DNA from: Nymphaea colorata
Lineage: Eukaryota; Streptophyta; Magnoliopsida; Nymphaeales; Nymphaeaceae
Direction of reading: 5' to 3'
DNA length: 64,000 bases
Assembly: GCF_008831285.2 (NCBI RefSeq)
Contig: NC_045138.2
Location: 25,763,934-25,827,933 of the forward strand
Shown: piece after piece, positions 1 through 10,234 of the stretch
How positions within the stretch are numbered: position 1 is the stretch's first letter
How the letters are laid out: every line of letters starts with the position of its first letter
Translations under genes and position numbers: made by a program
The notes under the pieces: generated by a model
Databases searched by the model: none
What the model saw: only the letters and a program-made list of their open reading frames with translations
Told to the model about the DNA's origin: nothing

Positions 1-330
1 GCATTCTTTTCCCACACCTTCTCTCGCTGCTTCCCTAATGAACCTCTTCACTGCAACCTCCAAATTCTGCCCCCTCACTAATTCCTTGTTGGCCCCCCCC
101 TTTGTTCTTGGCTTCTGTCCTAAGCTCACCCCCAATTCATCAGTACCAATGTTGAAGAGGCACTGATCACGGCAGAGAATGGGGGAGGAAGGACTAGGAG
201 GATGGGTGACGAAGGTCGTGATCAGTAGCGTTCTGCAGTATTATATTCCCTCTGCAAGTTCAACCACGAAAGACCAGATGCCCTGCTGGTAGTGTGAAGA
301 AGAGCACCACCTTCCTCCTCTTCTGCAGTA
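1..330 (-). pseudogene. UGT pseudogene, internally deleted, runs off left edge
   Basis: On the minus strand, about 253-325 encodes VVLFFTLPAGHLVF, the UGT N-terminal strand and catalytic-His loop. A frameshift follows, then ELAEG, matching the ELAKR helix of the intact genes here. About 20 bp further on, 1-215 encodes a degraded UGT C-terminus: FVTH, then DQCLFN, DELGVSLG, and ELVRGQNLEVAVKRF (compare LVRGEELERAV in UGT8). The centre of the protein, about 300 residues including most of the PSPG box, is missing, and no start ATG is seen. The N-terminal piece lies between two copies of an 18-bp direct repeat (about 231-247 and 321-337). The end of the frame lies left of position 1. Seen: the two motifs and the gap. 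Inferred: decayed UGT. The C-terminal part is not close to its neighbours and may come from another UGT subfamily. Confidence 0.6.
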
Positions 331-338
331 TTATATTG
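231..338. repeat. Short direct repeat flanking UGT fragment
   Basis: The string ttctgcagtattatatt occurs at about 231-247 and again at about 321-337, 90 bp apart. The two copies bracket the N-terminal piece of the left-edge UGT pseudogene. This is compatible with a repair or slippage event during its collapse. Confidence 0.6.
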
Positions 339-1364
339 ATAACTCTAATTTGAATTAATACTTTGTGATTTGATTGAGGCCAAAAGTCCAGATAGTGTGG
401 CATTCAGCTGGTAGGGAGGAGCATCTTGGACACATTCTTAATTTCCCACAAGATAACAAGTAATGGAAGAAAATCAGATGATGCCAGCGAGAAGTCATGG
501 TGTCTCAAAATCTTCCCAATTTCTCTCCACTAAGAAGAGCTCGATGGTACAAGAGAGTTGGTCCCGTCTGCCAACCTTTTTCTTTGTTAGTCCTTTTCTT
601 AACAAATTTGAACACTATCAGCCATCAGGAAGGATTTTCACATGAGCTAAATGCAGGATTATCAACACGAAAAAAGTGTAATATTCTTGTGTGCGCCGGC
701 TGTGCCTGTTTTGTCAAACTCAGAAATAAAGATTTGCCACAATAATATTTCAGAGTCACTGAGCTTCCACAGTTTTCCAATGTGTAGTGAAGTCTCTCGA
801 GGTACTGCCCACAACCAGTTGCTCGCTTCTTCATCTCGTGTTCTTCTGAACCAGAGAAGAACACCATTCATGCATATAAACTGATGAGCCCCAAGCGTTT
901 CACTGAGAACATGAAACCAGAAAGAATCTGTTCCTGTAATTCAACCAGTTGGGAGCATATTAAGAGCATTACCTCAAAGCTTATGAACAAGTACCATTAA
1001 ATATAACTTGTACAATCTGACAATGTAAATTGTGATGCAGACGACTGACTTTGATGTCGATTTCAATTTGGAGTCTTAAATATCTAAAACTTGAACTTAA
1101 AACTTGACGTGCAAATCTAGACTAACCAACATACGAAAATTGAATATTAAGTTAAGACTCCGACGATTCATTAGAAAATAAAATTGCACTAAGTATGAAT
1201 CTGTACACAATTGAGTGAGATTTAATTAAGACGTCCCTTGGTCGTCGACAAGAGTACTCATCCCGCTTCCCATTGAGCTTCAGGCGGCCCACAAGGGACG
1301 ACGGCGTACATTTGGTTCCAGAAAAAGGAACAGAACAGAAAAGAGAAGAAAAAGCCATGTCGTC
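331..1364. other. Intergenic, no gene recognised
   Basis: AT-rich spacer between the left-edge UGT pseudogene and the 3' end of UGT1. Only short overlapping frames on both strands are present (all under 85 codons), with no protein family, RNA gene or clear repeat that I can recognise. The last 100 or so bases should include the 3' UTR of UGT1. Confidence 0.6.
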
Positions 1365-2753
1365 TCAGTGAGGAACGGTTTCGATCCACTGTTGGACGAC
1401 CGCTGCTAGATTGGCGTAAGAGGAACCGCGTCCTTCTTCCACCGCCCTTCTGGCCGACTCCTTCATTGCCTTCATCTTCTCCCTCGCCCTCGCACCTTCC
1501 TCCCCTTCCATCAGAGCCCTCACCGCCCTCCCCAACTCCTTTCCTCTAATCAACGTCCCTGCATCCACCTCCTCACCCACCATTCTCAGCCCTAACCCCA
1601 AGCCGTTCACCAGCTCGAAGGCGTTCATGGCCTGCTCGGCGAACTGCGGCCACGCGACCATGGGCACCCCGAACCACACGCTCTCCAGAGTCGAGTTCCA
1701 CCCAAAATGCGACACGAACCCACCCACCGCCGGGTGAGCAAGTATCGCGATCTGAGGCACCCACGCCGGCGAAACCAGCCCGCGTCCGCTCGTTCTTTCC
1801 GCAAACCCGGCGGGCAGCACCCCTTTCAAGTCCACACCCACATGGCTTGACCGAACCCGCAGCGACCACAAGAACCGAGCCCCGCTGAGCTCCAGCCCGC
1901 AAGCGACCTCCCTCACCTGCTCCGGCGAGAACGCGCTTATGCTGCCGAAGCACAGAAAGACGACCGACGACTCGGGCTGCCTGTCGAGCCACTCGATGCA
2001 CTCCCAGCCGTCCTTGGGTGCGCAGTCCAGGCCGAGCAGCGGTCCGACCGGGTGGACGGGAGGGGTGCGGCCTCCGGGCGTGCACAGTCCGTCGGCCAAG
2101 GCCGTCAGCGCCTTTTGCTCCAACTCGTGGAACGTGTTGACCAGCACCCCATCCAGCCGAGAGTAAAGACCGGTGGTTCTGAGGAACCAGGGGTGCGCGG
2201 GGTCATCCTTATCTTGAAGCGGTCCCGGGATGACCGTCGGCGGCACTGGCGACATCCCGGGGACTTGGATGTTGTCCTTCACCTCCTTGAGGGCGCGACC
2301 CTCGTATCTCTGGTTCAGCGTCGGCAGGTAGAGGGTCGCAGCCAAGCACGCCGCGCTCGACGGGTAGAAGACGAAGGAAGGGATCCCGAGCTCGGCCGCG
2401 GCGTCCATCACGGTGATGCAGAACATGTCGGCGACGAAGGCGGCAACGCCTGGAAGGGACGCGAGGGTTTCCCGGACATATGGCTTGTGGGTCTCTATGA
2501 AGCGCAGCAGGTGAACCAGGCCTTCCCCCTCTGCGGGCTCCGAGCGGGGGATCTCGATGAAGTCGATGTCGAGGCCGGAAGCCGCGGCAGCGTTCACGTG
2601 GGAGTTGGTGGCAGTGGCGGCCGGGGGAGGATGGATGAGGAGGATGGTGATGGAGAGGCTGGGGGCGTGGTGCAGGATTCGCTTGGCCAGCTGGAGCATG
2701 GAGACCAAATGGCCGGCTCCGGGGGTCGGGAAAAGGACCACCCTCGCCTTCAT
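1365..2753 (-). CDS. UGT1: family-1 UDP-glycosyltransferase, group E (UGT71/88-like)
   Basis: Single-exon gene of 462 residues, normal for the family. It should transfer a sugar, probably glucose, from a UDP-sugar to a hydroxyl on a small acceptor in the cytosol. Visible features: N-terminal VVLFPTPGAGHLV with catalytic His15; the activating Asp109 in FVADMFC; the linker and donor-domain strand SSVVFLCFGS at about 262-271; and the PSPG box at 331-374, starting W-V-P-Q and ending A-E-Q. The final Gln44 of the box usually means UDP-glucose. Odd points: the near-invariant HCGWNS of the PSPG box reads HFGWNS (Phe350), and box position 40 is Gln where the other copies have Leu. The start is the first ATG, four residues before the VVLFP strand, as in its paralogues. 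The frame is otherwise clean, so it is probably a functional or recently diverged copy. The acceptor is unknown. Confidence 0.93.
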   Translation of the reverse strand: MKARVVLFPTPGAGHLVSMLQLAKRILHHAPSLSITILLIHPPPAATATNSHVNAAAASGLDIDFIEIPRSEPAEGEGLVHLLRFIETHKPYVRETLASLPGVAAFVADMFCITVMDAAAELGIPSFVFYPSSAACLAATLYLPTLNQRYEGRALKEVKDNIQVPGMSPVPPTVIPGPLQDKDDPAHPWFLRTTGLYSRLDGVLVNTFHELEQKALTALADGLCTPGGRTPPVHPVGPLLGLDCAPKDGWECIEWLDRQPESSVVFLCFGSISAFSPEQVREVACGLELSGARFLWSLRVRSSHVGVDLKGVLPAGFAERTSGRGLVSPAWVPQIAILAHPAVGGFVSHFGWNSTLESVWFGVPMVAWPQFAEQAMNAFELVNGLGLGLRMVGEEVDAGTLIRGKELGRAVRALMEGEEGARAREKMKAMKESARRAVEEGRGSSYANLAAVVQQWIETVPH

Positions 2754-2866
2754 CTCTCTCTTTCGTCTCCCTCACTGAAGGGCTATGTGTTTGAGTGTAG
2801 GAAACAAATAAGGGAAGTCCGTAGCTTACGCTTCCGAGCAGAGCTTCTCTCGAGGGACTTGCGTCA

Positions 2867-2902
2867 CGCAACTTTGAGGTGCGAACTCACCTCAAAGTTG
2901 CG
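2867..2902. repeat. Perfect 15-bp inverted repeat, 6-nt loop
   Basis: Arm 2867-2881 (cgcaactttgaggtg) is the exact reverse complement of arm 2888-2902, with cgaact between them. It lies 114-149 bp upstream of the UGT1 start codon, in the promoter or 5' leader. It could form a strong hairpin in DNA or RNA, or it could be the footprint of a small transposon. Confidence 0.9.
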
Positions 2903-4184
2903 AACCAGGGAGTCAGGTGGTCATCTTACATTTTGTCTTCTTCCTTTAGATTCAACCATCTGTTTACCGGAAATTCAACCACGTCCATGTGAACGTCTTG
3001 TTTGGGAATCTAGAAATAATGTTGGTGGATCAGCTGATTCTGGGATGCTTCTGTAGAGGCCAGTTCTCAATATTATTCTGGATCGTTCAATTCTTGATCT
3101 TTATACATCCGATTAGCACATGGAAACAAAACTGCTTATGTATGCTAGAGGAGTGCATTTCAAGTTTTTGATCCGATTGTATCATAAAAAATTTGGAAAA
3201 GGACTTGGATAGTGAGATTCTAGCAATGTTCTTTTCCCAACAGGATGGATGGCACTGTCATATGCTTCATTGTCAAACAAGTGGAAAAGTTAAAAATTAA
3301 GATTTTTGTTATTTATTTACTTGGTGGCTTGCTTATGATGTATATCTTATTGACTTCAAACAGGTATACTTTCAAAGTTCTGAAATGCAAGAATTATCTT
3401 TGTTATCGAGTTCACAGCCGAATTTCTTGTCCGGAAGTCCCAGCTTTGGACCGGTTGAGCTGCTCAAAGCACAGGAAGACAGAAGTTCTGAACCCCGAGG
3501 CTTCCAGACAGATCATCACAGAAGGCAGAGCGACGGGAAGGGAAAGTCTTTATTATTGAAGCGAAAATAGAAAAGATAGGTCCCCAAGTTTGGCACGCCA
3601 AAGAAATGCGGCGGCTTCTTTCTTTCTTAGGAGCACCAGCATGTAACATTGTTGATGGCAAGAACATAAAAATCAAAGAAATTTTGCTGGGCCATGTGGG
3701 CAACTGTCCACACGCGCCCACAGGTTTTAATGTCTGGATAGCAAGATAAAAGCAGTTTTTTCCATGAGTTATAGCCCCAAGAAGGGGGAAAAGTTAATCT
3801 TTTCTTAGGCATTTGGACAATCATGCTGTTTTAGAAGCACAATGTTTTGCCTCCAAAGTAAAAGGGTGTTTAAGCGTGCCTTCCAAAACACGCTCTAGAG
3901 GAACTGGAAGGAAAACCACTGGTTTTGCAAACAAACATGGAAGAGGATCGTTGCATTCTTCTCCTTTTTAAGTGTTCTACAACTTGGGCAAAACCCAAAG
4001 TTACAGGAAGAGGACGGATATTTCCAATCAACAAATGTTTAAAAAATGAAGAACATCGATTCAAAAATGATGTCCTCTTCGGCCAACTTGGACAAAATTC
4101 AAAGTTACTGGAAGAGGACGGAAGTATCCAATCAACAAATGTTTAAAAATGAAAAAACCTACAATGGAAACAGTAGATCAGGCA
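2903..4184. other. Intergenic between divergent UGT1 and truncated UGT
   Basis: No gene recognised. Contains the 104-bp-period direct repeat described separately (3980-4153). A TTTATA string near 3099-3104 reads TATAAA on the minus strand, about 350 bp from the UGT1 start. This is too weak and too distant to call as its promoter. Confidence 0.5.
3980..4153. repeat. Imperfect direct repeat, period about 104 bp
   Basis: A segment beginning caacttgggcaaaaccc at 3980 and running through the string ggaagaggacgga to about 4050 is repeated from 4084 to about 4153 with a few substitutions. Both copies end in caacaaatgtttaaaaa. It lies directly upstream of the truncated UGT. Confidence 0.8.
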
Positions 4185-4185
4185 C

Positions 4186-4277
4186 GAAGCCGACAACCAT
4201 GATGAAAAAATCATCTTACCACCCCCCATGCGAAGCCGACAACCATGATGAAAAAATTATCTTACCACCCCCCATGC
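4186..4277. repeat. Tandem 46-bp duplication
   Basis: The unit starting gaagccgacaaccatgatga at 4186 is repeated at 4232, with one difference (tcatc versus ttatc). It sits 30 bp upstream of the ATG of the truncated UGT, so this leader has been duplicated locally. Confidence 0.9.
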
Positions 4278-4306
4278 ACATACACAGACGAGAAACGGGA
4301 AGGAAG

Positions 4307-4565
4307 ATGAAGGAGGGAGTGGTTCCGTTCCCGGCGCCCGGCGCCGGTCATCTGGTCGCCATGATCGAACTGGCCAAGCGGCTCCGCCTTCAAAGCCACA
4401 CCCTCTCCATCACCGTCTTCATGATCAAAAACCCCCCTTTCCTCCCATCCAGCCACCGCTGCTTCCACATCTGCTCAGGTCGAATCCGTCGGATGTTCAG
4501 GCCTCAGGCCTTAACATCAACTTCATCAATCTTGCTCCGGTGGAGCCACCGGAGAGCCTGCAAGT
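4307..4565 (+). pseudogene. Truncated UGT, 5' fragment
   Basis: Begins MKEGVVPFPAPGAGHLVAMI, almost identical to the start of UGT2 (MKEGVVLFPTTGAGHLVAMI), and stays homologous through the sentence ITVFMIKNP. DNA similarity to UGT2 then continues in another frame (accgctgcttccacatctgc, then a stretch matching NINFI and EPPE), so a small indel near 4440-4450 has shifted the frame. Homology stops near 4565, after about 85 codons, and unrelated AT-rich DNA follows. The activating Asp, the whole donor domain and the PSPG box are missing. It is a dead partial copy of a UGT2-like gene. The apparent 192-codon open frame around it starts upstream in the repeats and has no meaning. Confidence 0.88.
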
Positions 4566-7202
4566 TAAAACCAAGACGCATCATTTGCTGGTTGAAAATT
4601 ATAGTCAAGACATTTACGTACTAAAACTAACAAATTGAATTGTGTAACCTTTACTAAATAAGAGATGACGATTAACACGGCTTCTCTCGGTGTCATAGAA
4701 ATCAAGGAAAAGGCTAGCGATGACGTAGATCAACAGACATGGTAAGAAATGAAAAATATACAAGATAATTTTTTTTTTAAATAAACATTTTGAAATGAAT
4801 TAAATACTCGATCCATGTTACCTCTATATCAGCTGGCAAATACAGTTGATCAGTTTAATATTTCTTGGTTCTAATTTACCATCCAGTTCGAGAATAGCAC
4901 AAGTCGATTGCTACTATAACAAAAAACCAAATATTGGATCTTAAACAGTCTCCAATTTTGTAAGATGTAGTTAGCATACGATTAGGCATGATTCTATTTG
5001 ACAGCTCAATATCTTTAGACTTTGTCCTGTTGTTTTTTATGAATTTCATAAATCCCGGATAACTTGGTGACCGAGGCTTGTTCTAATGAAGAATTGCTGG
5101 GAGGTAGGCTCCATACCTTTGATGCCTACCTTTCATCTTATCCTTACCATTTGACCAGACATGATCTAAATAACTGCTTTACTAAAAGTTCCTCTTTTGA
5201 TTTTTTGTTTTTATTTCATGTAAAAATGCTTATTTAACTTATTAAATTTTGACATTTCTATGGAAATTTGACAGTCCGAATGTCATAAAATATTGTGCCT
5301 CCTCATTGAATTCGGGTTGTATGAAGGTCTAACAGTTTCCTGACCAATCAAATCGGTTACATTTGTAAGGATAAATTTCGGACAAGCCTTGAAGACTCAA
5401 AAGCGTGTTACTAATCTCAAGGGAGTTGGTTTAGCGTGATCATGTAGAGGTTGGCAGGCGACTAGTCTCCACTTTGACTCCCTGAGGGCTAACTTTATGT
5501 AACGCGAATGAGAGGTCACCGATGCACAAGTTGAAACGCCCCATGAAGGCTTTGTATTTGAGAGGATGAGGGGTTGACTGAGAGCTTTGGCCTTCTTCAG
5601 GCAGGCAGTCGGTCAAACCTCACCCACCCCAAAAGCTGGTTACTAATAATTTTGTGAAAATTAGATTGCATTGTACCCACATTATGTAGGTAATCTCAAA
5701 TATGGCTTTTATATTTCCTACTTTAGATTTTCTAAAGCGAGTGTTACTCTTACCCGAGTTGTAAAAGAAAGGGCCTATGCCCTTTAACCAAAGCACAAAT
5801 TATCGCCAGGGAAATAATTTTGCCAAAAACTATATGTCCATATCTTTAAATGTGAAATAATGTAACTTGTTGGTTAAGCCTTCCCGCTTACCCCAGTCCA
5901 GTGTTCGCCCAGACCCACCTCCGAGCGAAACCCTCCCATCTAAAGAAGACCCTCAGATGTGCGGGACGCTATGCTTGGAAAACGGACCGAGGCAAAACAC
6001 TTGGGCAAATCTTGAACAAAACCCCAAGAGGAGACTCCAAATTTTTAAGCTGGCTCTCGGTGCTCGAGGAAATGCCTGAGTTTTTGTTTCTCGAGTCTCA
6101 TGGGGCTTAGCATAGCTGATCGGATCAGTAAGTTAGTAGAAGTCGGAGTAGACTCCAGAAAAAAGAAAGAGATTCAGCTTGTGGACCTAGACTATATGAA
6201 TGGGTTTGAGCTTTTTAGTGCCAGACAGGGCCATGCATTAAGACTCCCGCCTTCCAACATTACCAGGTGAACCTAGTGTTAGACAGAGGGTGAAATGACA
6301 CCCTCAGATTTAACCTCCTTTAACTAAAGAGCAACTATAAAAGACTGGGGCTTAAGAAGGAGAACAGATTCAATGCTTGACTATTTCAGGTGTATGAGAC
6401 TAACAACCCACTGTCCCAAAGAAAGAGGCTTCAAAGCCTTCCCATTTTCCTTCCCTGCCTCCAAGATCTTGGAAAGATTCAATTGTTGTCTATTTCAAGT
6501 GTACAAAAGATGAACAAACCACCATGCAAAAAAAAAAAAAAAAAAAAAAAAAAAAGAAAGAGCTACAAAGCCTTCCCACTTTCCCTGCCTTGAAGATCCT
6601 TGATGCACCCTTCAATGCTTCATGTTTCTCTACTGTCTATCATCTATCATGGAAAGTGGATGTCCAAAAAACCAAAATACTCATGAACTAAAGCCAAAAG
6701 AAAGAAAACAAAAGACAAAGTTGAAAAAGTTATTTGAGACAATTGATGAAAATGGTAGATGTGTATCCGCGAGGTGCAGCCACAGCTTGCTTTGAAAAAC
6801 CATTAAATTTGTGGCTCATGTCATCAGCTCACAACATTTTCTCACGCTTTCCAGAAGACACCCAATTTTGCACAGTCATGTTTACCTCATTCAACTTTGT
6901 CACATCCATATAAAGTTAGCGCTTTTGAACGTTTGAGAACGGTCATTTGGAAAACGATAAATTTAAAGGAACAAATTAGGTACATACCGACTACCATTAT
7001 GCAAAATATCTACCACCCCACATAGAGTTGCAAATGGATTGAATGACAATATGATAAAATGCATTAAATGTTCGACGGAGACTTGTGCCGATACTTGGCA
7101 AGTCAGGTTTCACTCGTTGACATCCTCTTTTTTAAGTCTCCCGACTCTGCATTTTCTGCGCCTCCATTCTTGCCCATAGTCTGGCGTGAAACGCGCAGGA
7201 AG
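4566..7202. other. Intergenic, no gene recognised
   Basis: AT-rich spacer with no supported gene. It holds the 6366-6600 partial duplication with its poly-A tract, described separately. A TATAAAG string at 6909-6915 lies about 290 bp before the UGT2 start codon; it could be a promoter element but is weak evidence alone. Confidence 0.5.
6366..6600. repeat. Imperfect tandem duplication (~110 bp) around a 28-A tract
   Basis: The segment with agattcaatgcttgactattt followed by caaagccttcccattttcc (about 6366-6460) recurs as agattcaattgttgtctattt followed by caaagccttcccactttcc (about 6475-6598). The second copy contains an uninterrupted run of 28 A at 6528-6555. The poly-A tract may record an inserted retroposon tail or simple slippage. 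Confidence 0.7.
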
Positions 7203-8630
7203 ATGAAGGAGGGAGTGGTTCTGTTCCCGACGACCGGCGCCGGTCATCTGGTCGCCATGATCGAACTCGCCAAGCGATTTCGCCATCACAGCCACACCCT
7301 CTCCATCACCGTCTTCTTGATCCAAGACCCCTTCTCCTCCTCCCCTGCCACCGCTGCTCCCACATCTCTTCATGTCAAATCTGTTGCATCTTCAGACCTC
7401 AACATCAACTTCATCGATCTTTCTGCAGTGGAGCCACCGGAGGGCGCGGAGGGGCTAGCCCGCTTGCTCATATACATCGACAAGCTCAAGCCCCTTGTCT
7501 CGGAGGCCCTGTCGTCGCTCTCCTCCACCACCACCATTTCCGCTTTCGTTCTCGACATGTTCTGCGTCACCATGACGGATGTCGCGGCCGAGCTCCGCAT
7601 CCCAGCCTATGTCTTCTTTACTGGAGCCGCAGCTGCCGTCGGTGGCGTGCTCTACAGGCCCACCCTCGACCGGATGTACCAACAAGACTTGAAGGACTTG
7701 AAGGAGCCGATCGAGATCCCCGGTTGGCCGCTGTTGCCACCTTCGGCACTGCCTCAACCCATTCAGAGCAAGAAGTACCCAACCTACAAATTGCTTTTGG
7801 AAGCGGCACGGCGCTACCCTCAACTCGAAGGAATCCTGGTTAACACCTTTTCTGAGTTGGAACCACAAGCCATGGAGGCGTTGGCGAAAGGGCTCTGCGT
7901 GCCGGACGGCCGGACGCCTCCTGTTCACACTGTCGGTCCCTTGCTTGGGCTCGCCGCGGCGCCGGAGAAGTCGGACCACGAGTGCATCAAGTGGCTCGAC
8001 CAACAGCCCACTTCGTCGGTCGTCTTCCTCTGCTTCGGTAGCCTGGGTTCGTTCACGAAGGAGCAGATCGGGGAGATGGCACGCGGAGTCGAGCTTTCCG
8101 GGCATCGCTTCCTATGGTCGGTGCGGGAACAGCCTGGCGAAGTGCGGGGAGGCTTCCCTCGACCCATCGACGCCGACATGGACAAGGTGTTGCCGGCAGG
8201 GTTCGTGGAGCGGACCTCTGAGCGCGGCCTGGTTTGGCCGACGTGGGTGCCGCAGGTCGCCATTCTCTCGCACCCTGCAGTTGGTGGGTTCGTGTCGCAC
8301 TGCGGCTGGAACTCGACCCTAGAGAGCGTCTGGTTCGGAGTGCCCCTGATCGCATGGCCCCTGTATGCTGAGCAGAGGATGAACGCCATCCTGTTGGTAC
8401 AGAGTTCCGGGCTCGCCGTCGAACTGAGAGAGCCAGGTGAGTACGAATCGGTGGTGAAGGCGGAGCTGTTGGAGAGGGCCATCAAAAGATTGATGGATGA
8501 TGAAGAGGGAAGAAGAGTGAGGGAGAAGATGAAGAGAATGAAAGCGTTGGCGAGAAACGCAACTGAAGAAGGAGGTTCATCTTATTTAACATTAGCATCA
8601 TTGGTGGAGAAATGGACCAACATTCGCTAG
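7203..8630 (+). CDS. UGT2: family-1 UDP-glycosyltransferase, group E
   Basis: Intronless, 475 residues. An in-frame ATG at 7068 would add 45 residues, but all paralogues start a few residues before the VVLFP strand and the truncated sister copy shares the 7203 ATG, so I use 7203. Seen: catalytic His15 in TTGAGHLV, activating Asp118 in FVLDMFC, the loop EIPGWPLLPP at about 171-180, SSVVFLCFGS at 271-280, and a complete PSPG box at 348-391 with HCGWNS and a terminal AEQ. All expected donor-binding residues are present. It is closest to UGT3 and to the fragment at 4307, with which it shares MKEGVV and the TTTISAFVLDMFCV segment. Probable cytosolic UDP-glucose-dependent glucosyltransferase; acceptor unknown. 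Confidence 0.95.
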   Translation: MKEGVVLFPTTGAGHLVAMIELAKRFRHHSHTLSITVFLIQDPFSSSPATAAPTSLHVKSVASSDLNINFIDLSAVEPPEGAEGLARLLIYIDKLKPLVSEALSSLSSTTTISAFVLDMFCVTMTDVAAELRIPAYVFFTGAAAAVGGVLYRPTLDRMYQQDLKDLKEPIEIPGWPLLPPSALPQPIQSKKYPTYKLLLEAARRYPQLEGILVNTFSELEPQAMEALAKGLCVPDGRTPPVHTVGPLLGLAAAPEKSDHECIKWLDQQPTSSVVFLCFGSLGSFTKEQIGEMARGVELSGHRFLWSVREQPGEVRGGFPRPIDADMDKVLPAGFVERTSERGLVWPTWVPQVAILSHPAVGGFVSHCGWNSTLESVWFGVPLIAWPLYAEQRMNAILLVQSSGLAVELREPGEYESVVKAELLERAIKRLMDDEEGRRVREKMKRMKALARNATEEGGSSYLTLASLVEKWTNIR

Positions 8631-8869
8631 GTAAGTACATCCGCATCCGCTTGCTCAAAACTTAGTTTTTCTGGGGGCAGAAAAAATAAATATGATTACC
8701 ATCGTGCCAATCTCCTTCAAAGATGATCGAGTCCTATTCTTATTTTGTTGTTTAATGATGTGTGTTTGTAATACTCTCCCTATTTGTGCTCCTTCTTTTT
8801 AAAAATGAAAAAAAAAAACATTGTTCAACATGTGATATGCCCTCAACAGTGCAAAACAATGAGCTTTGA

Positions 8870-9860
8870 ATATATGGACGAGCTTCGACCGAATTTTTGA
8901 CACTAATTTTTTTAATATAAATAATAACAAAAATAACATTTGAGTCATGACCAACCAAATCAATTACATTGTATTAAAAATAAAACATTTGGACCCAAAC
9001 AGCTAAAATAAACACAAAACTCAAAACCGACGCAGTGTCGAGAATGTCAATGCCTATTCATCACAATACTGAGGTCGTCCCTTCATAAGCCATAATATAT
9101 CAAGAACTGAATGTAAAAATAGAAAGAAGGTTAGAATTATTCTCAGTATGGAAAAATCCAACCATAAATGGAATATGACCCAACAAAAATAATATTTAAT
9201 TTTATAAAACAAATTCATATAAAGACTTTATGAATAACAACCGTGAGTCTCCAAATCTTAACACATATTACAGTCACGTTATAAAAATATTCGTAGATTT
9301 CCAATCGTGTCCTATCATTATAATGGGTATGGTCATGGTGCCGAGCAACAACAAAAATCCTCGTGAACACTCATGAGCAGAACAAAACATATCTTCATCA
9401 AGCGATCCAACAAATCGATGGTAACATGCAGTGAAGCATCCTGATCACAGATCGTCGCTGCTGCAGCAGGGCCTCTCTAGGCACCCGGGGTGAGGGACCA
9501 GGAGACGCTTTGCTCTCCAACAAAAATAGAACAAAATCTCGGGCCCTTGTGCCGCCCAATAGCCTGTGGGCCCTCCAGTGCAAACTGAGGAGTGTGCGTA
9601 ACAGTGAGCTCAAGCGCACCACTACCTCTCGGGACGAAACCAAATACTGTGCAAAACACAAGCTCACTCACATATACCAATGCATACACAGTCCATGTTT
9701 GTTACAAAATTTAAATGTGGAGGTTTATCATTACTAGACATCGTCTAGTACTTCTCCGAAGGCTTGGTTTCCCAAACATAATCAAAGTCATTTTTTAATT
9801 AACTTGATGGCAACAAAGCAAATTAGAACCCATAAACCACAATATCACATCCAAAATCTC
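8870..9860 (-). repeat. Dispersed repeat of about 1 kb, copy 1
   Basis: The reverse complement of this stretch matches 24470-25450 over its whole length. Shared landmarks include the string gcttgtgtt followed by ggagggcccacagg and tgttggatcgctt, then aagatttggagac, gggtccaa and catgactcaa. The GC-richer core (9398-9667) has a broken frame on the minus strand with no domain I recognise. Two copies in opposite orientation at unlinked positions point to a mobile element of unknown class, without terminal repeats that I could identify. Confidence 0.75.
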
Positions 9861-10230
9861 AAATAATAATATAATAATTATCATTTAGAAATAAAGAATT
9901 TATATTCAGAACGTGGCTTACTTTCTTTAATTATTCTGAATTTAATTTCAGAACCCTATTTCTGAAATTTTACAACAAATTCAGGGTACCAAGTATAACA
10001 TTATGTTTTTCATTGAAATTGTAAACAAATTTATGAAAACCTCCTTTTGGCAATTTCTAAGAACTCTGAGGGTATTACTTTGCAATTTCGCATGAAATCT
10101 CTGGTTTTTATTTAAACTAATTATCGCGAGTCTTTTTTTTTGTAAAGTTTTCAGCAAAAACGTTGAAATTATAACAACTTTTTTTTTCGAAAACTTTGCT
10201 AATAAGGTGGACTAATTTTAAAAATTCCTA
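9861..10230. other. AT-rich spacer, nothing recognised
   Basis: Low-GC sequence with short homopolymer runs. No reading frame, repeat or RNA gene supported. Confidence 0.5.
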
Positions 10231-10234
10231 ACTC

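Noticed and set aside
7068..7202. N-terminal 45-residue extension of UGT2 from an upstream ATG
   Set aside because: Paralogues begin at the MKEGVV-type start. The extension has no counterpart in them and no clear targeting signal.
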